DNA of 61,967 bases from Bacteroidaceae bacterium (GTDB lineage Bacteria; Bacteroidota; Bacteroidia; Bacteroidales; Bacteroidaceae), in assembly GCA_024398665.1 (NCBI GenBank), contig JAKSIS010000012.1:1-61967 (forward strand), in the 5' to 3' direction. Shown piece after piece: positions 37,601-43,810 of this stretch. The translations under genes and the position numbers were made by a program. Every line of letters starts with the position of its first letter. The first letter of the stretch is position 1. The notes under the pieces are model-generated. The model was not told the DNA's origin. It did no database searches and saw nothing but the letters and a program-made list of their open reading frames with translations.

Positions 37601-38237
37601 CGATATAGGTTACGGCGGTCTTGACCACGTGATCGCATCGGGCGAAGACGTCAACATTCTGGTTCTTGACACTGAGGTCTATTCAAATACCGGCGGTCAG
37701 GCTTCAAAGGCCACTCCTCTGGGCGCCATTGCTCAGTTCGCCGCTCAGGGCAAGCGCATCCGCAAGAAGGATCTTGGCATGATTGCCACCACTTACGGTT
37801 ACGTCTACGTTGCACAGATTGCCATGGGTGCTGACCACGCACAGTGCCTGAAGGCCATCCGCGAGGCCGAGGCCTGGCACGGTCCTTCAATCGTGATAGC
37901 TTACGCTCCATGTATCAACCACGGTCTGAAGGCCAAGGGCGGCATGGGCAAGAGCCAGGCCGAAGAGGCCAAGGCTGTGGAATGCGGTTACTGGCATCTG
38001 TGGCGCTTCAACCCGGCTCTGGCCGAGGAAGGCAAGAACCCGTTCAGCCTTGATTCAAAGCAGCCCGACTGGACCAAGTTCCATGACTTCCTGATGGGTG
38101 AGGTCCGTTACCTGAGCGTCAAGAAGGCATATCCCAACGAAGCCGAGGAACTCTTTGCCGAGGCTCAGAAGATGGCTCAGATCCGCTACAAGAGCTATCT
38201 GCGCAAGCAGGCTGAAGACTGGAGCGAGAACGCTTGA
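34665..38237 (+). CDS. nifJ: Pyruvate:ferredoxin (flavodoxin) oxidoreductase
   Basis: 1190 aa, full-length single-chain PFOR. The N-terminal pyrimidine-binding domain starts with YMFSEVAAIYPITPSSPMAEHVDEWAA. A two-cluster ferredoxin domain is at ~680-770: CIQCNQCAYICPHA and CLGCGNCADICPG. Further Cys for the proximal cluster lie at GACSGCGETPYVK and later NAGCPTCKEL. The TPP site is IIGGDGASYDIGYGGLDHVI with DTEVYSNTGGQ. It oxidises pyruvate to acetyl-CoA and CO2 while reducing ferredoxin, in the cytoplasm. It ends in a strong terminator. Confidence 0.98.
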   Translation: MAKKFITCDGNEAAAHVSYMFSEVAAIYPITPSSPMAEHVDEWAARGRKNLWGQNVTVQEMQSEAGAAGAVHGSLQAGALTTTFTASQGLLLMIPNMYKIAGELIPCVFDVSARTLASHALCIFGDHQDVMACRQTGFAMFCEGSVQEVMDLTAVAHLSTLETCVPFVNFFDGFRTSHEYHKIEVMDQEAIRPLVKEEYIKRFRDRALSPERPVTRGTAENPETFFTHREACNQYYDSVPEVVEKYLGEISKITGREYHLFSYYGAKDADRMIILMGSATDAAREAIDYLNANGQKVGMISVHLYRPFSVKHLLASVPATVKRIAVLDRTKEPGADGEPLYLDVKAAYYDAKERPLIVGGRYGLGSHDTTPAQIISVFNNLAMPEPKNHFTVGITDDVTFTSLPEVEEIALGGEGMFQAKFYGLGADGTVGANKNSVKIIGDNTDKYCQAYFSYDSKKSGGFTCSHLRFGDTPIRSTYLVTTPNFVACHVQAYLHMYDVTRGLQKNGTFLLNTIFEGQELANFIPNKVKRYFAQNNITVYTINATKIAQEIGLGNRTNTILQSAFFRITGVIPVELAVEKMKAAIVKSYGSKGQDVVDLNYAAVDRGGEYKQFAVDPAWANLKDDAEKQDDAPEFVKQLVRPINAQAGDLLKVSDFVNNGTADGSWMVGTAAYEKRGVEAFVPVWNKDNCIQCNQCAYICPHAAIRPFVLTNDELAGFENLDNIEMKAPAAMKGMHFVIEPSVLDCLGCGNCADICPGNPKLGKALTMVPFNPDAADMKKMAADWDKLVKVPSKQNLVDIRQSVKNSQFAQPLFEFSGACSGCGETPYVKLISQLFGDRQMIANATGCSSIYSASIPSTPYTKNEKGQGPVFNNSLFEDFCEFGLGMALGNKKMKERISVLLADATSHEQCPAEFKALAEEWIACKDDADKTKEIAPKLKEYIAGGANAGCPTCKELQTLDHYLVKRSQWIIGGDGASYDIGYGGLDHVIASGEDVNILVLDTEVYSNTGGQASKATPLGAIAQFAAQGKRIRKKDLGMIATTYGYVYVAQIAMGADHAQCLKAIREAEAWHGPSIVIAYAPCINHGLKAKGGMGKSQAEEAKAVECGYWHLWRFNPALAEEGKNPFSLDSKQPDWTKFHDFLMGEVRYLSVKKAYPNEAEELFAEAQKMAQIRYKSYLRKQAEDWSENA

Positions 38238-38263
38238 CTTCTGCAGGCAAACCATATTGAAGG

Positions 38264-38302
38264 GGGGAGGGTGACAATGCGTCATCCTCCCCTTCGTTTT
38301 TT
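38264..38302 (+). terminator. Terminator of the PFOR gene
   Basis: Twelve-pair stem (38264-38275 with 38281-38292, one wobble), five-base loop, then TTCGTTTTTT. Confidence 0.92.
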
Positions 38303-38649
38303 GGTAGCCTGTATGCGGAGGAAAATTATCGTTCGAGAACGATTGAGCGAATTGGCCAGCCCATCCTTAACAGCTGGAGTGTGCGCACACTCTCACAGTT
38401 TGTGGCTCGTAACCATCTGAGAATGAGCGTCGTCCGTGTGACTGCCCGCTGAAGTGTGCTCACACCCCCTTTCAATTGCCAGTGTGCGCACACTCGGAAA
38501 AAATGATGCTCGTAATGTGCTGAAAATCAGTTGCCGATTTCTCATGGCGGCGGTAAACGCGCTCACTCTCAAAAATATTCCGGACTGGGACCATTTTTGA
38601 AAAATTGATTTGTACCTTTATGGCGGTAATCTGATACTTGATATTGCTT
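38303..38649. other. Intergenic region before the RAYT gene
   Basis: About 350 bases without a gene. It holds a tight 7-bp palindrome ATCGTTC/GAACGAT at 38328-38343 and three GTGTGCGCACAC-type palindromes (listed separately). A weak -7-like TACCTTTA at 38613-38620 precedes the RAYT start. Confidence 0.7.
38377..38495. repeat. Palindromic repeat group upstream of the RAYT gene (3 copies)
   Basis: GAGTGTGCGCACACTC at 38377-38392 (perfect 16-bp palindrome), an imperfect AGTGTGCTCACACC at 38453-38466 and AGTGTGCGCACACT at 38481-38494. The last two form a doublet of about 41 bases that recurs, with few changes, downstream of the gene. Confidence 0.92.
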
Positions 38650-39552
38650 ATGGAAAAACACCCAATCCCTCATGACATTTCCCAGAATGAACTGTTCTTT
38701 CATGTGTGTACTGACGGGCGTACCAATGGAATGGTTCATACGTGTGATGCCGATTACAGGCAATCAATTGTGATAAGTGCCATATCTGCGTACCTGACAG
38801 GTGTGAAAATTCTCTGCTTCTGTCACATGTCCTCTCATTCGCATTTCGTTATCCGGTGCAGGACTGTAGCTCAAGCACACAATTTTTCCATCAGCTTTAA
38901 ACGTGACTATGCCAGGTACATGTATATCGGACACGGGATGTCAATGGTCTATCGTGGTGTTAATGCAAAACCGCACGAAATCACTGACCTGTATTATTTG
39001 AGGAACTGCATTTCGTATGTGCTTCTGAATCCTGTTGTTGCATGTATTGTGTCCAGACCGGAGGATTATGGATGGTCGTCGTTCAATGCCTATTTCGGAG
39101 GGGACACTTCTGACAATGGTGCTGTGCCTCTTTCGTCAATGTCGGTGAGGGAGATCCGTACGACCTTATGTACCAGGCATGATCTGAAACATTCTGGGTT
39201 TGTCGTTGATAATCAGAAGAATCTGCTTGCCAGATCTTTTGTGGATTTCAAGTCTGTCGAGTCGATATTCGGTAGCAGGACTGATTTCTTCCGTTCACTT
39301 CTGATGACAAAATCAGCTTCGGAGGAAGATAAATATGTGGAAGTCCGATTGAAATACAGTGACGATGAATTGTTGGCAGAGGCAGTAAACATGGCTGCGG
39401 CCAAATTCAATGTCCGACAGTTGAGTGAACTGACTAAAGAACAAAAGAGACTGATAGCCGTTCATCTGAAGAAGAAATCTCATGTTTCCGTCAGTCGCAT
39501 TGCAAGGGTTCTGCGAATGAAGGCCTTCGAGCTGCGTTTCCTGAAGAATTGA
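38650..39552 (+). CDS. REP-associated tyrosine transposase-like protein (RAYT, Y1 family)
   Basis: 300 aa from the ATG at 38650. The Y1/IS200-like core fills ~1-135: FFHVCTDGRTNGMVHTCDADYRQ, LCFCHMSSHSHFVI, FKRDYARYMY, YRGVNAKPHE, YLRNCISYVLLNPVVACIV, DYGWSSFNAYF. The metal-binding pair is His63-Ser-His65, where the usual middle residue is hydrophobic, and the likely nucleophile is Tyr87. The C-terminal ~45 residues (LTKEQKRLIAVHLKKKSHVSVSRIARVLRM) resemble a DnaA-type helix-turn-helix seen in some RAYTs. No IS200/605 ends or OrfB partner; instead short palindromes lie on both sides, the usual RAYT setting. Confidence 0.88.
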   Translation: MEKHPIPHDISQNELFFHVCTDGRTNGMVHTCDADYRQSIVISAISAYLTGVKILCFCHMSSHSHFVIRCRTVAQAHNFSISFKRDYARYMYIGHGMSMVYRGVNAKPHEITDLYYLRNCISYVLLNPVVACIVSRPEDYGWSSFNAYFGGDTSDNGAVPLSSMSVREIRTTLCTRHDLKHSGFVVDNQKNLLARSFVDFKSVESIFGSRTDFFRSLLMTKSASEEDKYVEVRLKYSDDELLAEAVNMAAAKFNVRQLSELTKEQKRLIAVHLKKKSHVSVSRIARVLRMKAFELRFLKN

Positions 39553-39676
39553 TAAGGTGAATCCGGGTTTTTGCCAATGGTGGATTCTCGGACGGGTTAA
39601 TGCCTGCCTATAGTGACAACGGTATCGCTATCGTCGGGGGGAGCCTCAGGACTTTGCCGACCTTTCCGTGACATGG

Positions 39677-39861
39677 GAGTGTGCGCACACTCAGTGATTT
39701 CAAACCGCTCAGGACACCCCTGTCTGGCCTATTTAATAACGTCAGTGTGCGCACACCCCCATTTGATTGGCAGAGTGCGCACACTTGCGAAAGGGAATCC
39801 GAAATAGACTCTGAGTATCAACGAGATAGTGCGGCGATTTTCGCTGAGTGTGCGCACACTC
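39677..39861. repeat. Palindromic repeat group downstream of the RAYT gene (4 copies)
   Basis: GAGTGTGCGCACACTC at 39677-39692 and 39846-39861 (perfect), AGTGTGCGCACACC at 39744-39757, AGAGTGCGCACACT at 39772-39785. The 39744-39785 doublet parallels 38453-38494. The last two copies are both followed by a further shared GCGAAAGGGA. Confidence 0.92.
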
Positions 39862-40010
39862 GCGAAAGGGATTCGGGACGACAGACTGTGGAAAACTGCC
39901 TGAAGCTATGGCGGGCACGGAAGTGTGCCGTCCGATGCGGAAGCGGTGAAATGATTGAGAGGAAGAGGGATCTGCTGAAGACTAAACAAATGACTGCTGC
40001 AAATGTTATA

Positions 40011-40115
40011 GGAACCTGTCCCCTATAGCATGGAACCTGTCCCCTATAGCATGGAACCTGTCCCCTATAGCATGGAACCTGTCCCCTATAGTATGGGATC
40101 TGTCCCTATAACATA
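40011..40115. repeat. 21-bp tandem repeat, four copies plus a degenerate fifth
   Basis: Units begin at 40011, 40032, 40053 and 40074 (GGAACCTGTCCCCTATAGCA plus T), the first three identical, the fourth with one change. A worn copy follows at 40095-40115. On the minus strand each contains GGGGACAGGTTCC. The array ends six bases before the stop of the minus-strand gene at 40121. Confidence 0.95.
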
Positions 40116-40120
40116 ATGTG

Positions 40121-40528
40121 TCAGATGCGCGGTTTCTGCGCGATGCGGATAAACAGGGAAATCAGATAAATCAGAATACCGACAATTGCGACATTGACCA
40201 CAGGATATAAGCCTATACCAAGATAGTAGTTTGTCCCTAGTTCATTGTCCATTTCAGCCAGATCGCGGCCACCGGTAATCTGGACATAATTGCATATCTG
40301 ACGTAATCCCTCAATAAGTTCAAATGCTACAATGCCCATAGCCAGCTGACCTATCGGCCTGACCCACTTCTTTGCTTTCCATGCGGCAAGACACATGCCG
40401 ACAAACAGCAATATCAGAAGGACGGTATATATTATCACCGTGGTTTTGAAACAGCTGCTGCCAAAGCTCATAAAATTGTAACTATGGTTACTATAGTAGC
40501 TTTCTATCATTTCGTACATTTTGTCCAT
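40121..40528 (-). CDS. Small membrane protein, paralogue of the adjacent ExbB/MotA-like protein
   Basis: 135 aa with three to four hydrophobic segments. After the first segment it has WKAKKWVRPIGQLAMGI, matching WKAPNWVREIGLIGLAL of the upstream gene, and both end in a long GILIYLISLFIRI-type segment, so the two are tandem duplicates. An MotA/TolQ/ExbB-like relationship is weaker here than for the neighbour. Its start overlaps the upstream gene by 22 bases (a second ATG at 40519 is possible). Function unknown. Confidence 0.75.
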   Translation of the reverse strand: MDKMYEMIESYYSNHSYNFMSFGSSCFKTTVIIYTVLLILLFVGMCLAAWKAKKWVRPIGQLAMGIVAFELIEGLRQICNYVQITGGRDLAEMDNELGTNYYLGIGLYPVVNVAIVGILIYLISLFIRIAQKPRI

Positions 40529-40857
40529 AGCTGCCAGGATTTGAGATTAGTCTGAAACATGTTTATCACAACTGAAACCAGATACACAAGAAGGCCGTAC
40601 AACGGAGCGATAAATGCCACTCTTATACCTCCACATATGACGGTAGGAGCCATGTCTCCTGCCTTAATGATGTTTGAACACGCCTGTGACAATCCGACCA
40701 TCAAGCTGAGAATGCCTAATGCCAGACCGATGAGTCCTATTTCCCTCACCCAGTTCGGGGCCTTCCATGTTGCAATCAGAACAGCTACCAGTGCAAGAGT
40801 GACCAGTGTCATACAGACGACACTGCCCTCGACATACAATTGAAACAATCCGTTCAT
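40507..40857 (-). CDS. Small ExbB/MotA-like membrane protein
   Basis: About 116 aa from the ATG at 40857. Three hydrophobic segments: VVCMTLVTLALVAVLIATW, EIGLIGLALGILSLMVGLSQA and IAPLYGLLVYLVSVVINMF. The order and the GLxxGxxxLMVGL / APLYGLLVY pattern resemble the last two segments of MotA/TolQ/ExbB channel proteins, though the protein is only half the usual length and no ExbD partner is nearby. First gene of a two-gene unit divergent from a LytTR regulator, so probably its target. Confidence 0.75.
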   Translation of the reverse strand: MNGLFQLYVEGSVVCMTLVTLALVAVLIATWKAPNWVREIGLIGLALGILSLMVGLSQACSNIIKAGDMAPTVICGGIRVAFIAPLYGLLVYLVSVVINMFQTNLKSWQLWTKCTK

Positions 40858-40960
40858 AATTCGTATTATTAAGGTTAAACATCTGTCTGCGGTCCGATGC
40901 CGTCTCGAGCCTGACATCGGCCTTTCCGACTGCATAGTTACTCCGAATCCGGATGGGAAC

Positions 40961-40991
40961 CAAATTTAAAACCCTGCGTAAGGCCTTCAAA
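40961..40991 (-). promoter_or_regulatory. Promoter for the small membrane-protein pair
   Basis: Minus strand: TTTG at 40988-40991, 19 bases, TAAATTTG at 40961-40968. Both boxes touch copies of the AAAACCC repeat. Confidence 0.7.
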
Positions 40992-41034
40992 ACCCATTCG
41001 GAAGGGTTTTAACGTAGGAAAAAAGGGTTTTGAC
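40965..41034. promoter_or_regulatory. Candidate LytTR operator: two pairs of AAAACCC repeats
   Basis: AAAACCC on the plus strand at 40968-40974 and 40989-40995 (period 21), and on the minus strand at 41004-41010 and 41025-41031 (period 21). Extended form TTnAAAACCC(T/A). LytTR proteins bind two short direct repeats two helical turns apart, and this is the shared control region of a LytTR gene and a divergent operon. Confidence 0.65.
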
Positions 41035-41085
41035 AAATGAGACAAAGTCCTGAAAATGGATTTTTTGTCTATTTTCGCCATCGGT

Positions 41086-41814
41086 ATGAAACAGAAGCTG
41101 ATCATATTCGCATACTGGTGCATCATGGTGCTGCTGACAGCCGTCATGCTGTGCAGCCTGTCATACACGTTCCGCGAAGCCTGCCTTCTCTCGACCCTGC
41201 TCCTGCCAGGTGCTATGGTCGTGAAGTTTCTGTTGCCGAAAATCCTTCTGCAACCGGTAAGAACCAGAATCAGACAGTTGCTGCTTCTTGTGCTGACTGC
41301 TCTGATCATTGAACTGCTCCTTATTTTCGTGGGTCACGGTATTCTGCTCAGCATAAGGCATGAGGCATACTACATGTACGATGAGTTTCCGGAACCGTTC
41401 ATATCGGATATGATGGTCAATCCTGTATTTCTGACCATACTGCTCGTTCTGTTCAGCGGTGGTGACTACATTCTGAACGGATTTCTGAAAAGCCATCTGC
41501 AGCAGGCTCCTCAAAGCATTACGTTCACCAGCGACCGCAAGCCTGTCACATTGCTGCAGTCCGAGATCCTTTACGTGGAAAGCAATGACACGGAAGTCTG
41601 GATCCATTCCTTGGACGGACAGAAGTACCGCAACAAGACTCCAATTTCACAATGGGAAAACATGTTGGGGGTTGATTTCCTGCGCATACACCGTTCGTAT
41701 CTGGTTAACCGCTCTCACATGGCAGGGGCCGATGCCGATACTCTGACGCTCACAGACGGTCAGTCACTCCCTGTCTCACGGAAGTATAGGGAGCAGTTGA
41801 AATTCAAGCGTTAA
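41086..41814 (+). CDS. Membrane-anchored LytTR-family regulator
   Basis: About 242 aa from the ATG at 41086 (MKQKLIIFAYWCIM); an in-frame ATG at 41056 lies before a TATTTTCG -7-like box at 41070-41077. Four hydrophobic segments cover the first ~140 residues. The LytTR domain is at ~150-240: LLQSEILYVESNDTEVWIHS, NKTPISQWENML, FLRIHRSYLVNRSHM. Same layout as the regulator at 7028-7882 but little sequence similarity in the membrane part. Divergent from the small membrane-protein pair, with repeated operators between them. Confidence 0.9.
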   Translation: MKQKLIIFAYWCIMVLLTAVMLCSLSYTFREACLLSTLLLPGAMVVKFLLPKILLQPVRTRIRQLLLLVLTALIIELLLIFVGHGILLSIRHEAYYMYDEFPEPFISDMMVNPVFLTILLVLFSGGDYILNGFLKSHLQQAPQSITFTSDRKPVTLLQSEILYVESNDTEVWIHSLDGQKYRNKTPISQWENMLGVDFLRIHRSYLVNRSHMAGADADTLTLTDGQSLPVSRKYREQLKFKR

Positions 41815-41824
41815 AGGTCCCAAT

Positions 41825-41860
41825 AAAAAAGGTGGTCCCGAATTATGGGGCCACCTTTTT
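41825..41860. terminator. Bidirectional terminator
   Basis: AAAAAAGGTGG at 41825-41835 pairs with CCACCTTTTT at 41851-41860, with inner CCC/GGG. It serves the LytTR gene and the convergent hsp20 gene. Confidence 0.9.
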
Positions 41861-41890
41861 CATTGGGCGTTCTGTGCGCTTTTCTGCCTG

Positions 41891-42316
41891 TCAGTCTATG
41901 CTGATGGTACGTACTGCGGGAGCGGTCTTCTCTTCGGGCAGCTTGGGGACGCTGACTGTCAGGATGCCGTCCTCCACTTTGGCGCTGACTGCATTGCGGT
42001 CAGTGTCATCGGGCAGAATGTAACTCTGGCTGAACTGATGGAATGAAAACTCCCTGCGGATATAGCGGCTGTCATTCTCCTTCTTTTCCTGTTTTCTGGA
42101 ATAGCTGACTGTCATGATCCCGTCCGCATCGATCTTCAGTTCAATGTCTTCCTTCTTCAGGCCCGGAACGGCAAACTCCAGTTCGTAGTTCGTGCCGTTT
42201 TCTGTCACATTCAAAGCCGGTACATTGTTCATCGGGCGCTCTGAAAACCAGTCACCGTTCATGAAGTCGTTGAAAATACCGGGCAGCCAATTCTGATTTC
42301 TTCTTGCTACTAACAT
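41891..42316 (-). CDS. Small heat-shock protein, Hsp20/alpha-crystallin family
   Basis: 141 aa. Alpha-crystallin domain at ~35-135: APALNVTENGTNYELEFAVPGLKKEDIELKIDADGIMTVSYS, SYILPDDTDRNAVSAKVEDGILTVSVPK, and a C-terminal anchor with VRTISID. The N-terminus (NQNWLPGIFNDFMNGDWF) is the usual short hydrophobic arm. It holds unfolding proteins as an ATP-independent chaperone. The start has a good Shine-Dalgarno AGGAGA at 42324-42329, seven bases before the ATG, rare among its neighbours and consistent with strong, inducible translation. Confidence 0.96.
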   Translation of the reverse strand: MLVARRNQNWLPGIFNDFMNGDWFSERPMNNVPALNVTENGTNYELEFAVPGLKKEDIELKIDADGIMTVSYSRKQEKKENDSRYIRREFSFHQFSQSYILPDDTDRNAVSAKVEDGILTVSVPKLPEEKTAPAVRTISID

Positions 42317-42357
42317 AACTTAATCTCCTATAATTTAAAACGTTAAACAATTACTTC

Positions 42358-42466
42358 CATTCGGGAAACCATCGCTGTTCCCGAATGCTGTTGTTCAAAT
42401 CCGATGCCAATCGCGATAATATGACAAAATGACAGCATGATTGAAGATTGTAGTGACAAAATGACA
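42358..42466 (-). promoter_or_regulatory. Candidate stress-control region of hsp20
   Basis: Minus strand, upstream to downstream: two TGTCATTTTGTCA copies (42454-42466, 42422-42434; period 32), then TGGCATCGGATTTGA at 42395-42409, which fits sigma-54 spacing (GG and TG at -24/-12, last base A not C), then a perfect 10-bp inverted repeat CATTCGGGAA/TTCCCGAATG (42358-42367, 42378-42387), in the early leader. Confidence 0.45.
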
Positions 42467-42503
42467 AATTTCACAGTGCAATGATATTGTGAATCAAAAA
42501 CGC

Positions 42504-42511
42504 TATATTTG
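42504..42511 (+). promoter_or_regulatory. -7 box for the C1 peptidase gene
   Basis: TATATTTG, with a TTG at 42487-42489. Predicted start near 42518, so the leader is about 30 bases to the ATG at 42548. Confidence 0.55.
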
Positions 42512-42547
42512 CAGATTCTTAATCGGAAACATATTTATTCTATATTT

Positions 42548-43750
42548 ATGAGAAAGATTTTCCTTTTGTCTGCCATTGCTCTGATTGCAACGGCAGCTGT
42601 GGCCCAGCCTGAGGCCGAAGAGAAGACCGATGACAACAAACCGGTTTTCACGACAGTCAAAGAGATTCCAATCACATCAGTCAAGAACCAGGCCCGTTCA
42701 GGCACATGCTGGAACTATTCGACCCTTTCGTTCTTCGAGTCGGAGATTCTCAAGAAGAGCGGCAAGACTTATGACCTTTGTGAAATGTTTGTCTGCAACA
42801 AGGACTACATGGACCGTGCCGTCACCAAGGTACGCATGCACGGTGACGCCCAGTTCGAACAGGGCGGTTCAGCATATGATGTCCTGTACGTGCTCCAGAA
42901 CTACGGAATATGCCCTGAGGAGGCCATGCCTCTGCCCGGCACCCTGTACGGTGACACGCTGAACAATTTCAACCAGCTGTTTGAAGTCATGGTACCTTAT
43001 GTCGAAGCTGTTGCCCATACCAGTTCGAAGACTCTGAACCCCGCATGGAAGAAGGGTCTGCAGGGCATTCTGGACGCATATCTTGGCCAGTGTCCCGAAG
43101 AGTTCACATATGAAGGCAAGAAGTACACTCCCAAAAGCTTTGCTGAAAGTCTGGGTCTGGACTGGGAGGACTATGTGTCAGTGACATCGTTCACACACCA
43201 TCCCTTCTATACCGAATTCCCTGTCGAGGTCCAGGACAACTGGCGCCAGCCCGGTTCGTGGAACCTGCCTATCGAAGATATCCAGAGAATCATTGACAAT
43301 GCGATTGAGAACGGCTACACAGTGGCATGGGGCGGTGACGTAAGTGAGGACGGATTCACACGCCAGGGTCTTGCACTGCTGTATGACACCGAGAACGCAG
43401 ACCAGACCGGTTCCGACATGGCACGCTGGCTCAAGCTGAGCGCCGCTGAAAAGATGAGCAAGATCAGGGAACTGGGCGTGAATCTGGTTGAATCGACTCC
43501 CACGCAGGAAAAGCGTCAGGAGGAATTTGACAACTGGACTCTGACCGATGACCACGGCATGCTCATATACGGCATCGCCAAGGACCAGACCGGCCGCGAA
43601 TACTACATGGTCAAGAACTCATGGGGTGTTACCGGTGAATATGACGGCATATGGTACATGTCCAAGAACTTCATCGTTGCAAAGCTGATGGATTTCATGG
43701 TCAACAGGAATGCAATACCCAAGGACATACGCAAGAAGCTTGGAATCTGA
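42548..43750 (+). CDS. Secreted C1-family cysteine peptidase (bleomycin hydrolase/PepC-like)
   Basis: 400 aa. Cleavable signal MRKIFLLSAIALIATAAVAQ. The papain-type active site is complete: Cys54 in QARSGTCWNYSTLSFFE, His in DDHGMLIYG, Asn in YYMVKNSWG. The overall layout and the C-terminal end (DIRKKLGI) follow the C1B family of bleomycin hydrolase and aminopeptidase C, whose C-terminal tail blocks the cleft and gives aminopeptidase behaviour. Here the enzyme is exported, probably to the periplasm. Monocistronic, with its own promoter and terminator. Confidence 0.93.
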   Translation: MRKIFLLSAIALIATAAVAQPEAEEKTDDNKPVFTTVKEIPITSVKNQARSGTCWNYSTLSFFESEILKKSGKTYDLCEMFVCNKDYMDRAVTKVRMHGDAQFEQGGSAYDVLYVLQNYGICPEEAMPLPGTLYGDTLNNFNQLFEVMVPYVEAVAHTSSKTLNPAWKKGLQGILDAYLGQCPEEFTYEGKKYTPKSFAESLGLDWEDYVSVTSFTHHPFYTEFPVEVQDNWRQPGSWNLPIEDIQRIIDNAIENGYTVAWGGDVSEDGFTRQGLALLYDTENADQTGSDMARWLKLSAAEKMSKIRELGVNLVESTPTQEKRQEEFDNWTLTDDHGMLIYGIAKDQTGREYYMVKNSWGVTGEYDGIWYMSKNFIVAKLMDFMVNRNAIPKDIRKKLGI

Positions 43751-43762
43751 CAAGCCGATATG

Positions 43763-43799
43763 AAAAAGAAGGGGTGGCCTCAGCGGTCACCCCTTCTTT
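43763..43799. terminator. Terminator between C1 peptidase and BrkB genes
   Basis: GAAGGGGTG pairs with CACCCCTTC, A-rich before and T-rich after, placed between convergent stops. Confidence 0.9.
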
Positions 43800-43810
43800 C
43801 ATTCTGTATC

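Larger units (their letters stand above)
39553..40120. other. Gene-free region after the RAYT gene
   Basis: About 570 bases. It holds four palindromes (39677-39861) and a 21-bp tandem repeat (40011-40115). ORFs that run through it are made of the repeats and show no protein features. Confidence 0.75.

Noticed and set aside
34665-38237. Frameshift or split in the very long oxidoreductase gene
   Set aside because: One uninterrupted frame carries all PFOR domains in order, including both ferredoxin clusters and the TPP site.
38377-39861. CRISPR-like array
   Set aside because: The repeats are short, perfect palindromes with irregular spacing, split by a transposase gene, and there are no cas genes or uniform spacers.
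39681-40028. 115-codon plus-strand ORF after the RAYT gene
   Set aside because: It runs through the palindromes and the first tandem repeat unit, is rich in Arg/Cys/Thr from repeat sequence, and has no promoter or recognisable feature.
40011-40115. Second CRISPR or iteron-type origin
   Set aside because: The units touch each other without spacers, and no replication protein gene is near; RAYT-type repeat expansion fits better.
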